From Neobacillus nitrireducens (lineage in GTDB: Bacteria > Bacillota > Bacilli > Bacillales > Cytobacillaceae), in assembly GCF_030915405.1 (NCBI RefSeq), contig NZ_CP133262.1, positions 3,922,501-3,986,500 on the forward strand: DNA of 64,000 nt. Direction: 5' to 3'. Of this stretch, positions 35,901 through 45,520 are shown piece by piece. How positions within the stretch are numbered: position 1 is the stretch's first letter; each line of letters opens with the position of its first letter. A program made the translations under genes and the position numbers. Under the pieces are notes generated by a model. It made no database searches and was not told the origin of the DNA. It saw only the letters and a program-made list of their open reading frames with translations.

Positions 35901-36888
35901 GAAAACTGACTTTGCCTTTATGAACGTGGGCGGGATCCGTGATGAGATTAAAAAGGCAGGTCCAATTACTTGGGGCGACCTTTTCGCCATCCAGCCTTTC
36001 GGAAATGATATCGTGACAATGAACATTACCGGTGAACAAGTAAGAACGCTATTAAATCAGCAATTTGCAGCAGATAGAAACCGTATCATGCAAATTTCAG
36101 GTTTAAAGTATACCTGGACCAATAATTTGCCACTTGGGCAAAAGGTGCTCGATATTTACCTGCCGAATGGTTCAAAAATTGACCCAAATAAGGTGTATTC
36201 TGTTACGGTCAATAACTTCATGGCGGACGGCGGCGATGGATTTGTTGTCCTTAAACAAGGAACGAATCGTGTCACAAGGATGACGGATATCGATGCGTTT
36301 ATTGATTACGTTAAATCCTTCACTGGTCCAGTTTCAGCCCAAATTGAAGGCCGAATTTTAATTGACAAGGTCGCACCTAATGCGCCAACTGTTAATGAAG
36401 TGACCGATCAATCGACACAAATCACTGGTAATACTGAAGATGGTGCAAAGGTTGAGGTAAAAGCCGATGGTCAAGTGATTGGTACGGCTAAAGCACAAGC
36501 TGATGGCTCGTTTACACTAACCATAGCTGCTTTAAAAGCGGGAACTGAAGTCGTGGTTACAGCAACAGACGCTGCTGGTAACACTAGTGCAGAAACAAAG
36601 GTAGTAGTAAAAGATGTAACGGCTCCAGACGCACCGGAAGTTGGACAAATCATTGCCCCGGCTAAGAGTGTTACTGGAAAAGCAGAGGCTGGTTCAACTG
36701 TGGAAGTCTTTGAAGGAAAATTATTGTTAGGCAAGGCAGTTGCTGATGAAAACGGAGTATTCACTATTTCATTTAAATCAGCACAAACCCATGGAACAGT
36801 CCTAACCTTTACCGCAACGGATGCAGCAGGGAATACTAGTAAGGCTAGCTCCGTTACTCTCGTTAAAAGCAATTCAAAGTTCTGGTAA
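32920..36888 (+). CDS. Secreted bifunctional 2',3'-cyclic-nucleotidase/3'-nucleotidase and 5'-nucleotidase
   Basis: About 1322 residues from ATG 32920 (AGGTGA upstream). A signal peptide (about 1-35) is followed by a calcineurin-like phosphoesterase (ILETTDLHSNV...GNHEFNYG, GHAHVNF) with a 5'-nucleotidase C-terminal domain to about residue 620. A second such pair follows (LLGINDFHGQLDY, GNHEFDEG, GAHDHRY, then GGIRDEI and NNFMADGGDGF) to about 1150. Two bacterial Ig-like domains close the protein (each ending VTATDAAGNTS or FTATDAAGNTS). This is the YfkN-type layout. It scavenges nucleotides and phosphate outside the cell. It has no LPxTG sorting signal. Confidence 0.92.
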   Translation: MKKKKISQLSKMATTALLLSTIVSPAIPYNVKAVSENTATLRILETTDLHSNVLPYDYFKDTAVTNYGLAKTATLIQQARSEADNSMLFDAGDTIQGNPLASYVAKVNKLGPNETHPIYKAMNYLKYDAGIVGNHEFNYGLDYLKDVQEEVQFPIVNANIYKDDHDSNPDNDVNYFTPYQIINKTIKDSAGNESTIKVGVIGFAPPQIMQWDKDNLNGKVITKDIVKQANKFIPEMKAAGADVIVAIAHSGCDIAEADKELAENAVYDLTKVAGIDAMLFGHAHVNFPGDASFTGKTGIDNTKGTINGVQAVEAGFWGNNLGVLDLALVQDTNGKWTVDKANSKSVNRPVTVDTASDATIVSDAQAIHEQTLAYVRGKIGTTEIPMHSYFTRVMDDASTQIVNAAQMDYVKKWINTNAPEYKDIPVLSAAAPFKGGRGGVTDYTNIAKGDVTIKSAADLYLFDNTLKAVEITGDQVKRWIEESAKQFNTIDPNKEGNQDLLDYDFRPYNYDVLDGVKYEIDVTKPKGERVVNLKMMDGTPVDPAQKFIVATNNYRAGGSGGLAELKSAKVVVDSPFENRQILMDYISAKGTINPVADNNWKIAPVGGVAKVVFHSAPEAKAYLGQQPDVKDLGASTTKAGYNLFELDQNVHVQLLGINDFHGQLDYTTNVSGRAVGGIEYLAAYLKQREATNPANTLMLQAGDVVGASRPVSALLQDEPTIRFMNEIGMDIGTIGNHEFDEGVVEMKRLINGGSHPKTVDKYGAFEGADFQYVVANVEDEKTGELILPPYAIKEVDGVKIGFIGVVTTETPSIVTASGVAGVKFTDEVEAVNKYAAELKGKGVETIIVLAHDPGTSATNGSNPTGKVVEMAKAIDDEVDVIYGAHDHRYLNSTVSGKLLVQSYSYGTAFSDVELTIDPVTQDIVEKQAEIASTFRDAITPDAKIKAELEKYQADIAPITGEVVGEATAPISRTANADGETALGNLIADGMKAATKTDFAFMNVGGIRDEIKKAGPITWGDLFAIQPFGNDIVTMNITGEQVRTLLNQQFAADRNRIMQISGLKYTWTNNLPLGQKVLDIYLPNGSKIDPNKVYSVTVNNFMADGGDGFVVLKQGTNRVTRMTDIDAFIDYVKSFTGPVSAQIEGRILIDKVAPNAPTVNEVTDQSTQITGNTEDGAKVEVKADGQVIGTAKAQADGSFTLTIAALKAGTEVVVTATDAAGNTSAETKVVVKDVTAPDAPEVGQIIAPAKSVTGKAEAGSTVEVFEGKLLLGKAVADENGVFTISFKSAQTHGTVLTFTATDAAGNTSKASSVTLVKSNSKFW

Positions 36889-36909
36889 AAGACTAGCTTT
36901 GTAACTCGG

Positions 36910-36945
36910 AGCACCCCTGAAACTTTTCAGGGGTGCTTCTTTTTA
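36910..36945 (+). terminator. Terminator after the nucleotidase gene
   Basis: AGCACCCCTGAA / TTCAGGGGTGCT strong stem followed by TCTTTTT. Confidence 0.92.
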
Positions 36946-37037
36946 TGGATGGAAAAAGTAAAATATTGCAAATTTTTTTAGTCTGGTTTTCGCAACTGGG
37001 CTTTTTTGTAGTAAACTTACTATTAAAATTGTCGTTT

Positions 37038-37162
37038 CGCGGAATTAATCAGAGTTTGGCGGAATAGTTTGTCAAGTTGGCGGAATCCTCCTCAAGTTCG
37101 GCGGAATCTTTACCGAGTTTGGCGGAATCCTACCCAAACCAGGCGGAATCCACTCCAAATTG
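37038..37162. repeat. Intergenic 21-bp period array 2 (core GGCGGAAT)
   Basis: Cores begin at 37038 (cGCGGA), 37058, 37079, 37100, 37121 and 37142; the last four intervals are exactly 21 nt and the first is 20. Same unit as array 1 at 26284. Read on the minus strand the unit tends to spell IPPNxxx, but stops interrupt it. Confidence 0.9.
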
Positions 37163-37176
37163 TTTCAATTTTTTGA

Positions 37177-37205
37177 TTGACGAAATGTTTCCCTAAGAGT
37201 AAACT
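37177..37205 (+). promoter_or_regulatory. Probable his operon promoter
   Basis: -35 TTGACG, 17-nt spacer, -10 TAAACT, about 95 nt before hisZ. The leader shows no T-box features (no specifier stem or T-box sequence) and no His-rich leader peptide. Confidence 0.5.
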
Positions 37206-37301
37206 AAAACTACTTTACTTCATTATCACATTAGCAGACTAAAGTAATTAGAAAATATTCAATATACTAATAAAGTATTCTAACGATAAAGGATGAGCAG
37301 G

Positions 37302-38474
37302 ATGAGTCGCTTATTTATGTTTGAAAAACCCTTGGGCATGAGAGACACGCTGCCAGAGTTATATGAAAAGAAACATCGTGTTCGTACCTTAATGGAGGAT
37401 ACGATCAAACTTTGGGGCTGCCAATTTATTGAAACACCAACACTTGAATACTATGAAACCGTTGGAACCGCATCGGCCATTCAGGATGCCCAGCTGTTTA
37501 GATTGCTTGATAAAGAGGGCCATACACTGGTGTTGAGGCCCGACATGACCGCACCGATTGCCAGAGTGGCAGCTTCCAAACTACTGCAGGATGACATGCC
37601 GCTTCGGTTAGCTTATTCTGCTAACGTTTACCGGGCACAGCAGCGCGAAGGCGGCCGTCCGGCTGAATTCGAGCAAATTGGTGTCGAATGCTTGAATGAC
37701 GAAACCGTTTCTTGTGATGGAGAGGTCATCTCCCTGCTTATTTCCTCTTTGAAAAAATCAGGATTATCAGAGTTCCAGGTATCGATCGGCCATATTGGCT
37801 TTGCTCAGGAATTATTTTTACAAATCCTTGGCACAGATGAACGAGCCAATTCGTTAAGAAGATTCCTTTATGAAAAAAATTATGTCGGTTACCGGGAGCA
37901 TGTTAACTCACTATCGCTATCGTCGATTGATAAGCAAAGACTTCTGCAATTCCTTGACCTTAGGGGCGGAGTAGAAATCATCGGTACCGCACTCGACTTG
38001 ATTGAAAATGAACAAGGCAAGCAAGCTATTTTACAATTAAAGGAATTATGGGATTGTCTCAATGATTATGGTGTACAGGATCAAGTAAAATTTGATTTAA
38101 CCATCGTCAGCCATATGAGCTACTATTCTGGTATTTTATTTGAAGTATATGCAGGAAAAGTCGGCTTTCCAATCGGGAATGGCGGTCGCTACAGCTTAAT
38201 TGAGAAATTTGGAAAAAATGCAAGTGCGACCGGGTTTGCGGTTCACCTGGATCGATTATTAGAGGCACTCGGCAGCTATGACATTGCAAACACTGTGACC
38301 TGTATCTTTTTCAGTCAGGAGCGACGAAAGGAAGCCTTTCAATTAGCTGAAGAAATGCATGAACAGGGTCATCGGACCGTACTTCAGGACATCAATGGTG
38401 TTAAGAATCTTGATGCCTATACAAAGAAATTTGCGGATACAACCTACTTACTCGGAGGGCGTGCCGATGAATAA
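37302..38474 (+). CDS. hisZ: ATP phosphoribosyltransferase regulatory subunit
   Basis: 390 residues from the second ATG ([18 protein letters not shown]); AAAGG is 9 nt upstream, and an ATG 9 nt earlier is the alternative. It is a HisRS-like catalytic fold without tRNA function: [22 protein letters not shown] and [18 protein letters not shown] match HisZ. It partners the short-form HisG in the first step of histidine synthesis. It overlaps hisG by 8 nt. Confidence 0.95.
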   Translation: MSRLFMFEKPLGMRDTLPELYEKKHRVRTLMEDTIKLWGCQFIETPTLEYYETVGTASAIQDAQLFRLLDKEGHTLVLRPDMTAPIARVAASKLLQDDMPLRLAYSANVYRAQQREGGRPAEFEQIGVECLNDETVSCDGEVISLLISSLKKSGLSEFQVSIGHIGFAQELFLQILGTDERANSLRRFLYEKNYVGYREHVNSLSLSSIDKQRLLQFLDLRGGVEIIGTALDLIENEQGKQAILQLKELWDCLNDYGVQDQVKFDLTIVSHMSYYSGILFEVYAGKVGFPIGNGGRYSLIEKFGKNASATGFAVHLDRLLEALGSYDIANTVTCIFFSQERRKEAFQLAEEMHEQGHRTVLQDINGVKNLDAYTKKFADTTYLLGGRADE

Positions 38475-39102
38475 TGTGCTAACGATTGCGATGCCGAAGG
38501 GGCGGATTTTTGAAGAAGCAGCTGACCTGCTTAGAAAATCTGGTTATCAGCTTCCGCCTGAATTTGATGATTCACGAAAATTAATAATTGAGGTTGAAAA
38601 TGAGGGGCTGCGGTTTATTTTAGCAAAACCGACAGATGTTCCAACATACGTCGAGCATGGGGTCGCCGATATTGGGATTGCCGGTAAGGATGTATTGCTT
38701 GAGGAAGAGCGCGATGTCTACGAACTTCTCGATTTACGAATCAGCGCTTGCTATCTAGCGGTTGCTGGACTTCCAGGAACAAAGATGAATGATGTAGCAC
38801 CAAGAGTGGCCACTAAATATCCGAATGTAGCCGAGGCTTATTTCCGTGAGCAAGGGGAACAGGTTGAGATTATTAAACTAAATGGTTCGATTGAATTGGC
38901 ACCAATTATCGGTTTATCCGATCGAATCGTCGATATTGTTTCGACCGGACGGACGATGAGAGAAAACGGCCTCGTCGAGTACGAGAGAATTGTTGATGTG
39001 ACATCAAGGCTGATTGTCAATCCAGTCAGCTATCGAATCAAAGACAATCAAATCGACGATTTAGTGACACGACTTAGTAAAGTTGTTTCAGTGGAGGATT
39101 AA
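38467..39102 (+). CDS. hisG: ATP phosphoribosyltransferase (short form)
   Basis: 211 residues from ATG 38467 (GGAGGGC upstream), starting [18 protein letters not shown]. The short form lacks the C-terminal regulatory domain and needs HisZ. PRPP-binding region: [16 protein letters not shown]. It condenses ATP with PRPP, the committed step of histidine synthesis. The hisZ-hisG overlap supports stoichiometric expression. Confidence 0.96.
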   Translation: MNNVLTIAMPKGRIFEEAADLLRKSGYQLPPEFDDSRKLIIEVENEGLRFILAKPTDVPTYVEHGVADIGIAGKDVLLEEERDVYELLDLRISACYLAVAGLPGTKMNDVAPRVATKYPNVAEAYFREQGEQVEIIKLNGSIELAPIIGLSDRIVDIVSTGRTMRENGLVEYERIVDVTSRLIVNPVSYRIKDNQIDDLVTRLSKVVSVED

Positions 39103-39103
39103 C

Positions 39104-40384
39104 ATGAAAATACTTAAAGTGAGTGAACTGATTTCGATAAAACGTTCGATTGAAACTGGGACTTCAGAACAGCTGGATGTTGTCAAAAAAATTATCGCGG
39201 AAATTCGCACGCGTGGTGACAAAGCGTTAAGAGAATTCACGGAAAAATTCGACCGAGTCAGCTTATCTACTTTTTCCGTCACAGAAGAAGAAATTGAGAC
39301 TGCCTACCAGCAAGTGGATGAACGCTTTATTTCGATCGTCCAGGAAGCGGCCGAAAATATTCAAAACTTTCATGAAAAGCAGCTTCGGCCATCCTGGATG
39401 ACCACGGAAGAAAATGGAACCGTTCTGGGTCAAAAAATAACACCGCTTGATTCGGTTGGAGTGTATGTGCCAGGAGGAACAGCTGCCTACCCATCATCCG
39501 TCCTCATGAACGTTATTCCGGCAAAAGTGGCTGGAGTGAAACGGATTGTGATGGTCTCACCTCCGGACGACCAAGGTCTTTTGCCAGCAGCGGTCCTTGT
39601 CGCAGCGAAAGAAGCAGGTGTTGAAGAAATCTATAAAGTTGGCGGGGCACAGGCGATTGCCGCCCTAGCCTATGGAACTGAAACGATTCAATCGGTTGAT
39701 AAAATTACCGGTCCGGGAAATATCTTTGTGGCACTCGCAAAACGAGAAGTTTTCGGGGATGTTGATATTGATATGATCGCCGGTCCGAGTGAGATTGCCA
39801 TTTTGGCAGATGACACGGCGAAGGCAGACGAGTTAGCGGCAGACTTGCTTTCACAAGCAGAGCACGACCCGCGCGCATGCAGTGTTCTCGTGACTCCATC
39901 GATTACGCTGGCCGAAGCAGTGGCTGAGGAAGTGGAAATGCAACTATCAACGTTGCCGCGAAAAGATATCGCCGCACGTTCCATTTCCGATTACGGTGCC
40001 ATTTACGTCACCGCTGATATCGACGAAGCAGTCGAAACGGTTAATCAATTGGCACCTGAACATCTAGAAATTATCACCGAGAACGCCATCGAGCTGCTCG
40101 GGAAAATTCGCCACGCTGGGGCCATCTTTATTGGCCGGTACAGCTCTGAACCCGTGGGAGACTATTTTGCAGGTCCCAATCATGTGCTGCCAACAAACGG
40201 TACAGCACGATTTTCAAGTCCGCTTAATGTCGATGATTTTCAAAAGAAATCAAGCGTAATTATCTACAGTGAGAAGGCTTTAACTGAGAATGGCGCAAAA
40301 ATTGCTGAATTTGCCCGGATGGAAGGGTTAGAGGCCCATGCCAGGGCAGTGGAAATTCGTTTGAAAAATGACGGAAAGTTATAG
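39104..40384 (+). CDS. hisD: Histidinol dehydrogenase
   Basis: 426 residues from ATG 39104 with GGAGG 6 nt upstream and only 1 nt after hisG. Seen motifs: [57 protein letters not shown] and [15 protein letters not shown] with zinc and catalytic residues. It oxidises histidinol to histidine in two NAD-dependent steps. The next gene, hisB, is separated from it by an IS605-type element. Confidence 0.97.
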   Translation: MKILKVSELISIKRSIETGTSEQLDVVKKIIAEIRTRGDKALREFTEKFDRVSLSTFSVTEEEIETAYQQVDERFISIVQEAAENIQNFHEKQLRPSWMTTEENGTVLGQKITPLDSVGVYVPGGTAAYPSSVLMNVIPAKVAGVKRIVMVSPPDDQGLLPAAVLVAAKEAGVEEIYKVGGAQAIAALAYGTETIQSVDKITGPGNIFVALAKREVFGDVDIDMIAGPSEIAILADDTAKADELAADLLSQAEHDPRACSVLVTPSITLAEAVAEEVEMQLSTLPRKDIAARSISDYGAIYVTADIDEAVETVNQLAPEHLEIITENAIELLGKIRHAGAIFIGRYSSEPVGDYFAGPNHVLPTNGTARFSSPLNVDDFQKKSSVIIYSEKALTENGAKIAEFARMEGLEAHARAVEIRLKNDGKL

Positions 40385-40391
40385 TTTTTAT

Positions 40392-41796
40392 CATCTTTCT
40401 GACAGAATACCCCTTCCTCAAGGAATGTGAAGGGCGAAGCCCAATGAGTAGGGAGGGAATGAATGTCGGTTGGTGATAGCCAAAACATTCCTCCCTATGC
40501 TATAATAAGAACAAACGTTCCCTTGAGGTGAAATATATGCTTGTAAACAAGGCATTCAAGTTTCGCATCTACCCAAACAAAAAACAAATTGAACTGATTA
40601 ACAAAACTATTGGCTGTTCAAGATTTGTATACAATTTCTTTCTTGGCAAGCAAAAAGAAAAAGATGCTTACTGGTATATCGTAGAAGAAATGAGGCAAAA
40701 CGGTCAGCTCCAAGCGAATAACTGGAAAGGAAAATTCTTCAACAAATATGAAACAGTGAAATCACTTCCTGAACTAAAGAAAAATTACTCATTTTTGAAA
40801 GAAGTCGATAGTATTGCTTTGCAAAAATCAGTAGAAATTTTAGCTGATTCCTATATTCGCTCCTACAAAAAGCAAAACAAACAACCTCGATTTAAGTCAA
40901 AAAAGAATCCAGTGCAATCTTATACAACAAAGTATACAAACGGAAATATAGCTGTCATAGACAATTACATCAAACTTCCCAAACTAGGGAACGTCCGTTT
41001 TGCAAAAAGTCGTGAAGTCGAAGGTCGTATGATAAGTGCCACGATCAGGAGAAATTCCTCTGGCAAATATTTTGTTTCTTTAGCTACTGAATCGGAAGTA
41101 AAAGAATGGCCTAAAACCAATTCAGCCATTGGAATTGATGTCGGACTGAAGGATTTCGCTATTCTTTCGAATGGAACGATTTACTCTAATCCGAAGTTTT
41201 TTCGTTCATTAGAAGAAAAATTGGTCCATGCACAAAAAGTTATGAGTAGACGAACGATAGGTGGTGAGAACTGGTATATAGCCAAAAGAAAAGTCGCTCG
41301 TATTCATGAGAAGATTGCGAATGCAAGAAAAGATTATCTGAACAAGATTTCTACCGAAATTGTCAAAAACCACGACATTATTGGAATGGAAGACTTGTCA
41401 GTATCGAGCATGTTAAAGAACCACCATCTTGCCAAAGCAATCAGCGAAGTATCTTGGTCACAATTCAAAAGCATGATTGAATACAAGGCGAAATGGTACG
41501 GTAGACAAGTAGTAACCGTTTCAAAAAACTTCGCTAGTAGTCAGCTTTGTTCTTGTTGTGGCTATAAAAATAAAGACGTTAAAAATCTCGGATTACGTGA
41601 ATGGGAATGCCCTAAATGTCATACCCATCATAATCGAGATATTAACGCAGGAATCAATCTTAAAAACGAAGCATTAAGACTTCTAACCGCAGGGACTGCG
41701 GGGATAGCCTAATAAATAACTGGTGGATACACTGGTGTTCTTAGGAATCCTCTTCTTCAAACAACCCGTATGGGTGTTAAGGAGGGGTAGTTCAAC
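40392..41796 (+). mobile_element. TnpB-only IS200/IS605-family element (IS1341-like) inside the his operon
   Basis: The left end follows TTTAT at 40387-40391, a plausible target/TAM. A large imperfect hairpin at 40447-40499 (TAGGGAGGGAATG...ATTCCTCCCTA) marks the subterminal left end. The right end has an ACCC-gtat-GGGT hairpin (41763-41774) and closes with GGGGTAGTTCAAC. No terminal inverted repeats and no target duplication are seen, as in this family. tnpA is absent, so movement would need a transposase in trans. It separates hisD from hisB without breaking either. Exact ends are inferred. Confidence 0.8.
40537..41712 (+). CDS. tnpB: TnpB, RNA-guided RuvC nuclease of IS605-family element
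   Basis: 391 residues from ATG 40537 (GAGGTGAAAT upstream; an in-frame GTG lies in that site). The N-terminal helix-turn-helix/wedge part begins [14 protein letters not shown]. RuvC residues are intact: D201 (GIDVGLKDF), E285 (GMEDLSVSS) and D368 ([11 protein letters not shown]). The zinc ribbon has C338/C341 and C358/C361. All catalytic and zinc positions are present, so it may be active. TnpB proteins cut DNA guided by an omega-RNA from the element's right end and favour retention of the element. Confidence 0.94.
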   Translation: MLVNKAFKFRIYPNKKQIELINKTIGCSRFVYNFFLGKQKEKDAYWYIVEEMRQNGQLQANNWKGKFFNKYETVKSLPELKKNYSFLKEVDSIALQKSVEILADSYIRSYKKQNKQPRFKSKKNPVQSYTTKYTNGNIAVIDNYIKLPKLGNVRFAKSREVEGRMISATIRRNSSGKYFVSLATESEVKEWPKTNSAIGIDVGLKDFAILSNGTIYSNPKFFRSLEEKLVHAQKVMSRRTIGGENWYIAKRKVARIHEKIANARKDYLNKISTEIVKNHDIIGMEDLSVSSMLKNHHLAKAISEVSWSQFKSMIEYKAKWYGRQVVTVSKNFASSQLCSCCGYKNKDVKNLGLREWECPKCHTHHNRDINAGINLKNEALRLLTAGTAGIA

Positions 41797-41812
41797 ACAT
41801 AAGGGGGTCGCT
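41600..41812 (+). ncRNA. Candidate omega-RNA (reRNA) at the tnpB 3' end
   Basis: In this family the guide RNA scaffold overlaps the tnpB 3' end and the right end, and the bases just outside the element form the guide. Here the scaffold would finish at TTCAAC (41791-41796), and the guide would be the hisB 5' leader beginning acataaggggg. Boundaries are approximate; inferred from family knowledge. Confidence 0.5.
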
Positions 41813-41815
41813 TTC

Positions 41816-42403
41816 ATGGAAAGAATCGCAAGTATCGAACGGAATACTAATGAAACGCAAATACAATTGAGATTAGAAGTAGATGGTGAAGGTCAGTCTA
41901 ATCTTGAAACGGGTGTCCCGTTCATGAGCCATATGCTTGATTTATTCACGAAGCATGGTCAATTTAATCTGACTGTCAATGCCAATGGGGATACCGAAGT
42001 CGATGATCACCATACAACAGAAGATATCGGGATATGTTTAGGACAGGCACTTCGTGAAGCCCTGGGAGACAAGCGCGGCATTAAGCGCTACGGAAATGCC
42101 TTTGTACCAATGGATGAAGCGTTGGCACAGGTAGCCGTCGACCTCAGTAACCGTCCTCATCTCGAAATGCGGGCAGAATTTCCGGGACAAAAGGTTGGTA
42201 CCTTCGACACCGAGCTTGTTCATGAATTTCTATGGAAGCTTGCCTTAGAGGCGCGGATGAATCTTCATGTCATTGTTCATTACGGGAAAAATACACACCA
42301 TATGATCGAAGCCGTCTTTAAAGCACTCGGACGTGCCCTCGACGAAGCTACCACCATCGACCCGCGTATCAAAGGCGTACCATCGACCAAAGGGATGCTC
42401 TAA
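41816..42403 (+). CDS. hisB: Imidazoleglycerol-phosphate dehydratase
   Basis: 195 residues from ATG 41816 (AAGGGGGTCG upstream, just outside the IS end). Signatures: [23 protein letters not shown] with metal-binding His and Glu, and the second copy [18 protein letters not shown]. Monofunctional form, without the phosphatase domain found in enterobacteria. Its mRNA must either cross the IS element or start inside it. Confidence 0.96.
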   Translation: MERIASIERNTNETQIQLRLEVDGEGQSNLETGVPFMSHMLDLFTKHGQFNLTVNANGDTEVDDHHTTEDIGICLGQALREALGDKRGIKRYGNAFVPMDEALAQVAVDLSNRPHLEMRAEFPGQKVGTFDTELVHEFLWKLALEARMNLHVIVHYGKNTHHMIEAVFKALGRALDEATTIDPRIKGVPSTKGML

Positions 42404-42418
42404 GATAGGAAAAGTAGT

Positions 42419-42454
42419 GGTGTCAGGCACCATTCAAGATTGGTGTCAGGCACC
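42419..42454. repeat. Two copies of GGTGTCAGGCACC between hisB and hisH
   Basis: Copies at 42419-42431 and 42442-42454 in direct orientation, 23 nt apart, with a further gcacc fragment downstream. A third, inverted copy is at 18864-18876. Each is a near-perfect 13-bp palindrome. Confidence 0.75.
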
Positions 42455-42485
42455 AGGATAATGCACCAGGAAAGGGATGTTTTCG

Positions 42486-43112
42486 ATGATTGGCATTGTT
42501 GATTATGGGATGGGGAATTTATTCAGCGTGAGTAAAGCACTTGAGCGACTCGGTGCTGAATATTTTATTTCCGCCAATAAGAAGGATTTGCTTCAAGCTG
42601 ATGGATTGATTCTTCCTGGGGTTGGTTCCTTTCGAGATGCGATGGAACGCCTGCCAGTGGAGACCATCAAGGAATTTGTGGCAACGGGTAAACCGCTTCT
42701 TGGTATTTGCCTTGGGATGCAGCTGTTGTTTGAGCAAAGTGAGGAAAATGGTCCAACGAAAGGGTTAGGATTGCTACCGGGAAATGTTCGCCGCTTTCCA
42801 GGCCGAACACCAGAAGGCGAAACGTACAAAGTTCCGCATATGGGCTGGAACCGGCTTGAATTCGTCAACGAATCGCCTCTTTTAAACAATGTAGAAGAGG
42901 ATTATGTGTATTTCGTCCATTCCTATTATGTGGATGCAACAAACAGCGATGTTTTGCTGGCAAAGACTGATTACCACGAACAAGTATCAGCAGTTGTTGG
43001 CAGGGACAATGTGATGGGGATGCAATTTCATCCGGAAAAAAGCAGCAAGCTTGGGATGGCCCTTCTCAATAATTTTTTACAAATGGTGGAGGAAAGGAAG
43101 GCAGTTCGATGA
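42486..43112 (+). CDS. hisH: Imidazole glycerol phosphate synthase, glutaminase subunit
   Basis: 208 residues from ATG 42486 (AAAGGG 9 nt upstream; another ATG 9 nt earlier is possible). Class I glutamine amidotransferase: nucleophile Cys in [14 protein letters not shown], and His/Glu in [10 protein letters not shown]. It provides ammonia to HisF. It overlaps hisA by 4 nt. Confidence 0.96.
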   Translation: MIGIVDYGMGNLFSVSKALERLGAEYFISANKKDLLQADGLILPGVGSFRDAMERLPVETIKEFVATGKPLLGICLGMQLLFEQSEENGPTKGLGLLPGNVRRFPGRTPEGETYKVPHMGWNRLEFVNESPLLNNVEEDYVYFVHSYYVDATNSDVLLAKTDYHEQVSAVVGRDNVMGMQFHPEKSSKLGMALLNNFLQMVEERKAVR

Positions 43113-43831
43113 GCTTAACAATTTATCCTGCAATTGATATGCGGGGAGGCAATTGTGTCCGTCTTCTTCAAGGAGACTATAATCAAGAAACGGTTTACGG
43201 GAACTCGCCCTTTGATATGGCCAAAAGTTTTGCTGCTGACGGTGCCGAGTGGATTCATATGGTCGACCTTGACGGGGCAAAGGATGGCAAGCGTGTCAAT
43301 GACCGGTTTGTGATTGAAGCCGCGCAAAAGTTACAGGTTAACATTCAAATTGGCGGCGGCATTCGTTCCGAAGAGGACATCGTCCACTATCTTGAAAATG
43401 GGGTCGACCGGGTTATCATTGGAAGTATTGCAGTCTCGAAGCCGGAGTTTGCAATTGAGATGATTAAGAAATACGGTGGAAAAATTGCCGTGGGGATTGA
43501 TGCGAAAAATGGCTATGTGGCGACACATGGCTGGCTGGATACCTCCGAGCTAAAGGCAGTCGACCTCGGCAAGCGTTTCGCCGAAGCCGGTGCAGAGACG
43601 TTTATTTTTACCGATATTGCCACGGACGGAACGCTTGCGGGGCCGAATATTGCGGCTGTATGTGAAATGGCTGAAGTAACTGGAAAAAATGTAATTGCTT
43701 CAGGCGGGGTTAGCAGTCTGGCCGATTTAAAAGCAATCGCTGCAAATAGAATTCAAGGTGCGATCGTTGGGAAAGCACTATACGAAAATCGATTTTCGCT
43801 GAAGGAAGCATTAGCATTGGCTGGCGTATGA
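43109..43831 (+). CDS. hisA: ProFAR isomerase
   Basis: 240-residue (beta-alpha)8 barrel. [14 protein letters not shown] carries the catalytic Asp near residue 8 and the second catalytic Asp lies in [14 protein letters not shown]. Phosphate-binding loops GGGIR and ASGGV. It isomerises 5'-ProFAR to PRFAR. It is coupled to hisH by ATGA overlap. Confidence 0.96.
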   Translation: MSLTIYPAIDMRGGNCVRLLQGDYNQETVYGNSPFDMAKSFAADGAEWIHMVDLDGAKDGKRVNDRFVIEAAQKLQVNIQIGGGIRSEEDIVHYLENGVDRVIIGSIAVSKPEFAIEMIKKYGGKIAVGIDAKNGYVATHGWLDTSELKAVDLGKRFAEAGAETFIFTDIATDGTLAGPNIAAVCEMAEVTGKNVIASGGVSSLADLKAIAANRIQGAIVGKALYENRFSLKEALALAGV

Positions 43832-43886
43832 TACAGGCGTTTACATAGTATTCCCTGCAAAAAGAGGCATTGGAAGGTGAGAATGT

Positions 43887-44648
43887 ATGACATTAACGAA
43901 ACGAATTATTCCCTGCCTTGATGTAAAGGACGGACGAGTGGTAAAGGGCATTCAATTTGTCCAGCTGCGCGATGCAGGCGACCCGGTTGAATTGGCACGG
44001 TTTTACGATGAACAAGGCGCAGACGAGCTAGTTTTCCTAGATATCTCTGCATCAGTTGAAGGCAGGAAAACGATGGAGGACGTCGTCAAGGCAGTTGCCT
44101 CCCAGTTAGCGATTCCGTTTACGGTAGGTGGGGGCATTAATGCTTTGGAGGATATGAAAAGAATTCTGCGTGCCGGGGCGGATAAGGTCTCACTGAATAC
44201 AGCAGCCGTCTTGAATCCAGAGCTGATCAAGGAAGGCGCCGGCTACTTTGGTTCGCAGTGCATCGTCGTAGCCATTGATGCGAAATTTGATGATACGGTT
44301 GGGACGTGGCGCGTATTTACGCATGGCGGTCGGACACCTACTGATAAACTAGTCATCGAATGGGCAGTCGAAGCGGCTAAGCTCGGTGCAGGTGAAATTT
44401 TATTAACAAGTATGGACAGTGACGGCGAGAAGAATGGATTTGATCTAGAACTGACCAAGGCAGTGAGTGAAGCTGTTCCGATACCAGTCATTGCATCGGG
44501 TGGGGCAGGAAATTCAGTACACTTTGAAGAAGCATTTTTAGCAGGGAAGGCAGATGCTGCCCTGGCTGCGTCTATTTTTCACTATAAAGAGACTTCAGTT
44601 CATGAAGTAAAAAACTATCTACGGGAAAAAGGAGTGACGGTTCGATGA
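43887..44648 (+). CDS. hisF: Imidazole glycerol phosphate synthase, cyclase subunit
   Basis: 253-residue (beta-alpha)8 barrel: [16 protein letters not shown] with the first catalytic Asp, [25 protein letters not shown] with the second catalytic Asp, and ASGGAG. It uses ammonia from HisH to make imidazole glycerol phosphate and AICAR. A GGAAGGTGAG site precedes the ATG. It overlaps hisI by 4 nt. Confidence 0.97.
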   Translation: MTLTKRIIPCLDVKDGRVVKGIQFVQLRDAGDPVELARFYDEQGADELVFLDISASVEGRKTMEDVVKAVASQLAIPFTVGGGINALEDMKRILRAGADKVSLNTAAVLNPELIKEGAGYFGSQCIVVAIDAKFDDTVGTWRVFTHGGRTPTDKLVIEWAVEAAKLGAGEILLTSMDSDGEKNGFDLELTKAVSEAVPIPVIASGGAGNSVHFEEAFLAGKADAALAASIFHYKETSVHEVKNYLREKGVTVR

Positions 44649-45262
44649 ATGTACGATTTGATGAAAAAGGCTTAGTGCCAGCCATTATCCAGGATGCCGG
44701 GACGAAAGAAGTGTTAACACTCGCATATATGAACGAGGAATCACTTGCGAAAACGATTGAAACGGGAGAAACCTGGCTTTTCAGCCGTTCGCGTCAGGAA
44801 TTATGGCATAAAGGAGCAACAAGCGGTAATACACAAACGGTTGTCAGCATCAACTATGACTGTGATCAAGATGCATTATTAGTGCTTGTTTATCCAAAAG
44901 GACCAGCCTGCCATACGGGTGCAGTTAGTTGTTTTTCAGAACGAAGCTATACTGGAACATCCAGCCTAGCGGACTATCAAATCTTACAATCGCTTGAAAA
45001 AGTGATCGTCGATCGTGAACAGGAGCGTCCGGAAGGGGCCTACACTACCTACCTTTTTGAAAAAGGCGTCGATAAAATTTTGAAAAAAGTCGGCGAAGAA
45101 GCGGCGGAAGTGATTATTGCTGCCAAGAACCGTGACGCTGAGGAGTTAAGGTGGGAAGCAGCCGATTTACTTTATCACTTGCAGGTATTGCTGGTCGAAC
45201 AAGGCCTTCCATTCAAAGAAGTTTTACGGACATTAGAAGAGAGACACAAGGACCGGTCGTAA
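44645..45262 (+). CDS. hisI: Bifunctional phosphoribosyl-AMP cyclohydrolase/PR-ATP pyrophosphatase
   Basis: 205 residues. The N-terminal cyclohydrolase domain (about 1-110) reads [39 protein letters not shown] with Zn-binding Cys. The C-terminal pyrophosphatase domain (about 115-205) reads [19 protein letters not shown] and [14 protein letters not shown]. It carries out the second and third steps of the pathway and closes the operon. Confidence 0.96.
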   Translation: MNVRFDEKGLVPAIIQDAGTKEVLTLAYMNEESLAKTIETGETWLFSRSRQELWHKGATSGNTQTVVSINYDCDQDALLVLVYPKGPACHTGAVSCFSERSYTGTSSLADYQILQSLEKVIVDREQERPEGAYTTYLFEKGVDKILKKVGEEAAEVIIAAKNRDAEELRWEAADLLYHLQVLLVEQGLPFKEVLRTLEERHKDRS

Positions 45263-45280
45263 ATTGACTGGTTTTATTTA
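45252..45280 (+). terminator. Probable terminator of the his operon
   Basis: ACCGGTC / GACTGGT stem (one G-U) followed by TTTATTT. It overlaps the hisI stop codon. Confidence 0.65.
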
Positions 45281-45337
45281 TTGTATAGGAAATTATAAAA
45301 TATTAAATTGTAGATAAATTGATTTAGTCTCTTTGAA

Positions 45338-45484
45338 TCCAGCTCCAGCGCCCAACGGCTAGTGTCCTTCGCTCTCCGCCCTACGATAAGTCAACATCGA
45401 ATCGCCTCCGGCTCTTCGTGTTTCCTTTATCTCAGTTGGAGCGCTCCAGGCCATACGCCGCTGAACGGGCGCTTGCGCCTTTTG
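45338..45484. repeat. Structured intergenic repeat, second type
   Basis: Begins TCCAGCTCCAGCGCCC and ends CGGGCGCTTGCGCCTTTT, so the ends pair (AGCGCCC/GGGCGCT). The end motifs are related to those of the 122-nt elements at 28573 and 47341, while the middle differs. Such GC-rich elements are widespread but poorly understood in Bacillaceae. Confidence 0.7.
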
Positions 45485-45520
45485 TTCTTTTGAAACGGCA
45501 TGGAAGGAAAATAGAGTGCT

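Noticed and set aside
36471..36914. 147-codon minus-strand frame over the Ig-like domains
   Set aside because: A result of Ala/Thr-rich codons read in reverse; it also runs through the terminator hairpin.
37163..37301. T-box or His leader peptide upstream of hisZ
   Set aside because: No specifier loop, no T-box sequence, no antiterminator pair and no run of His codons.
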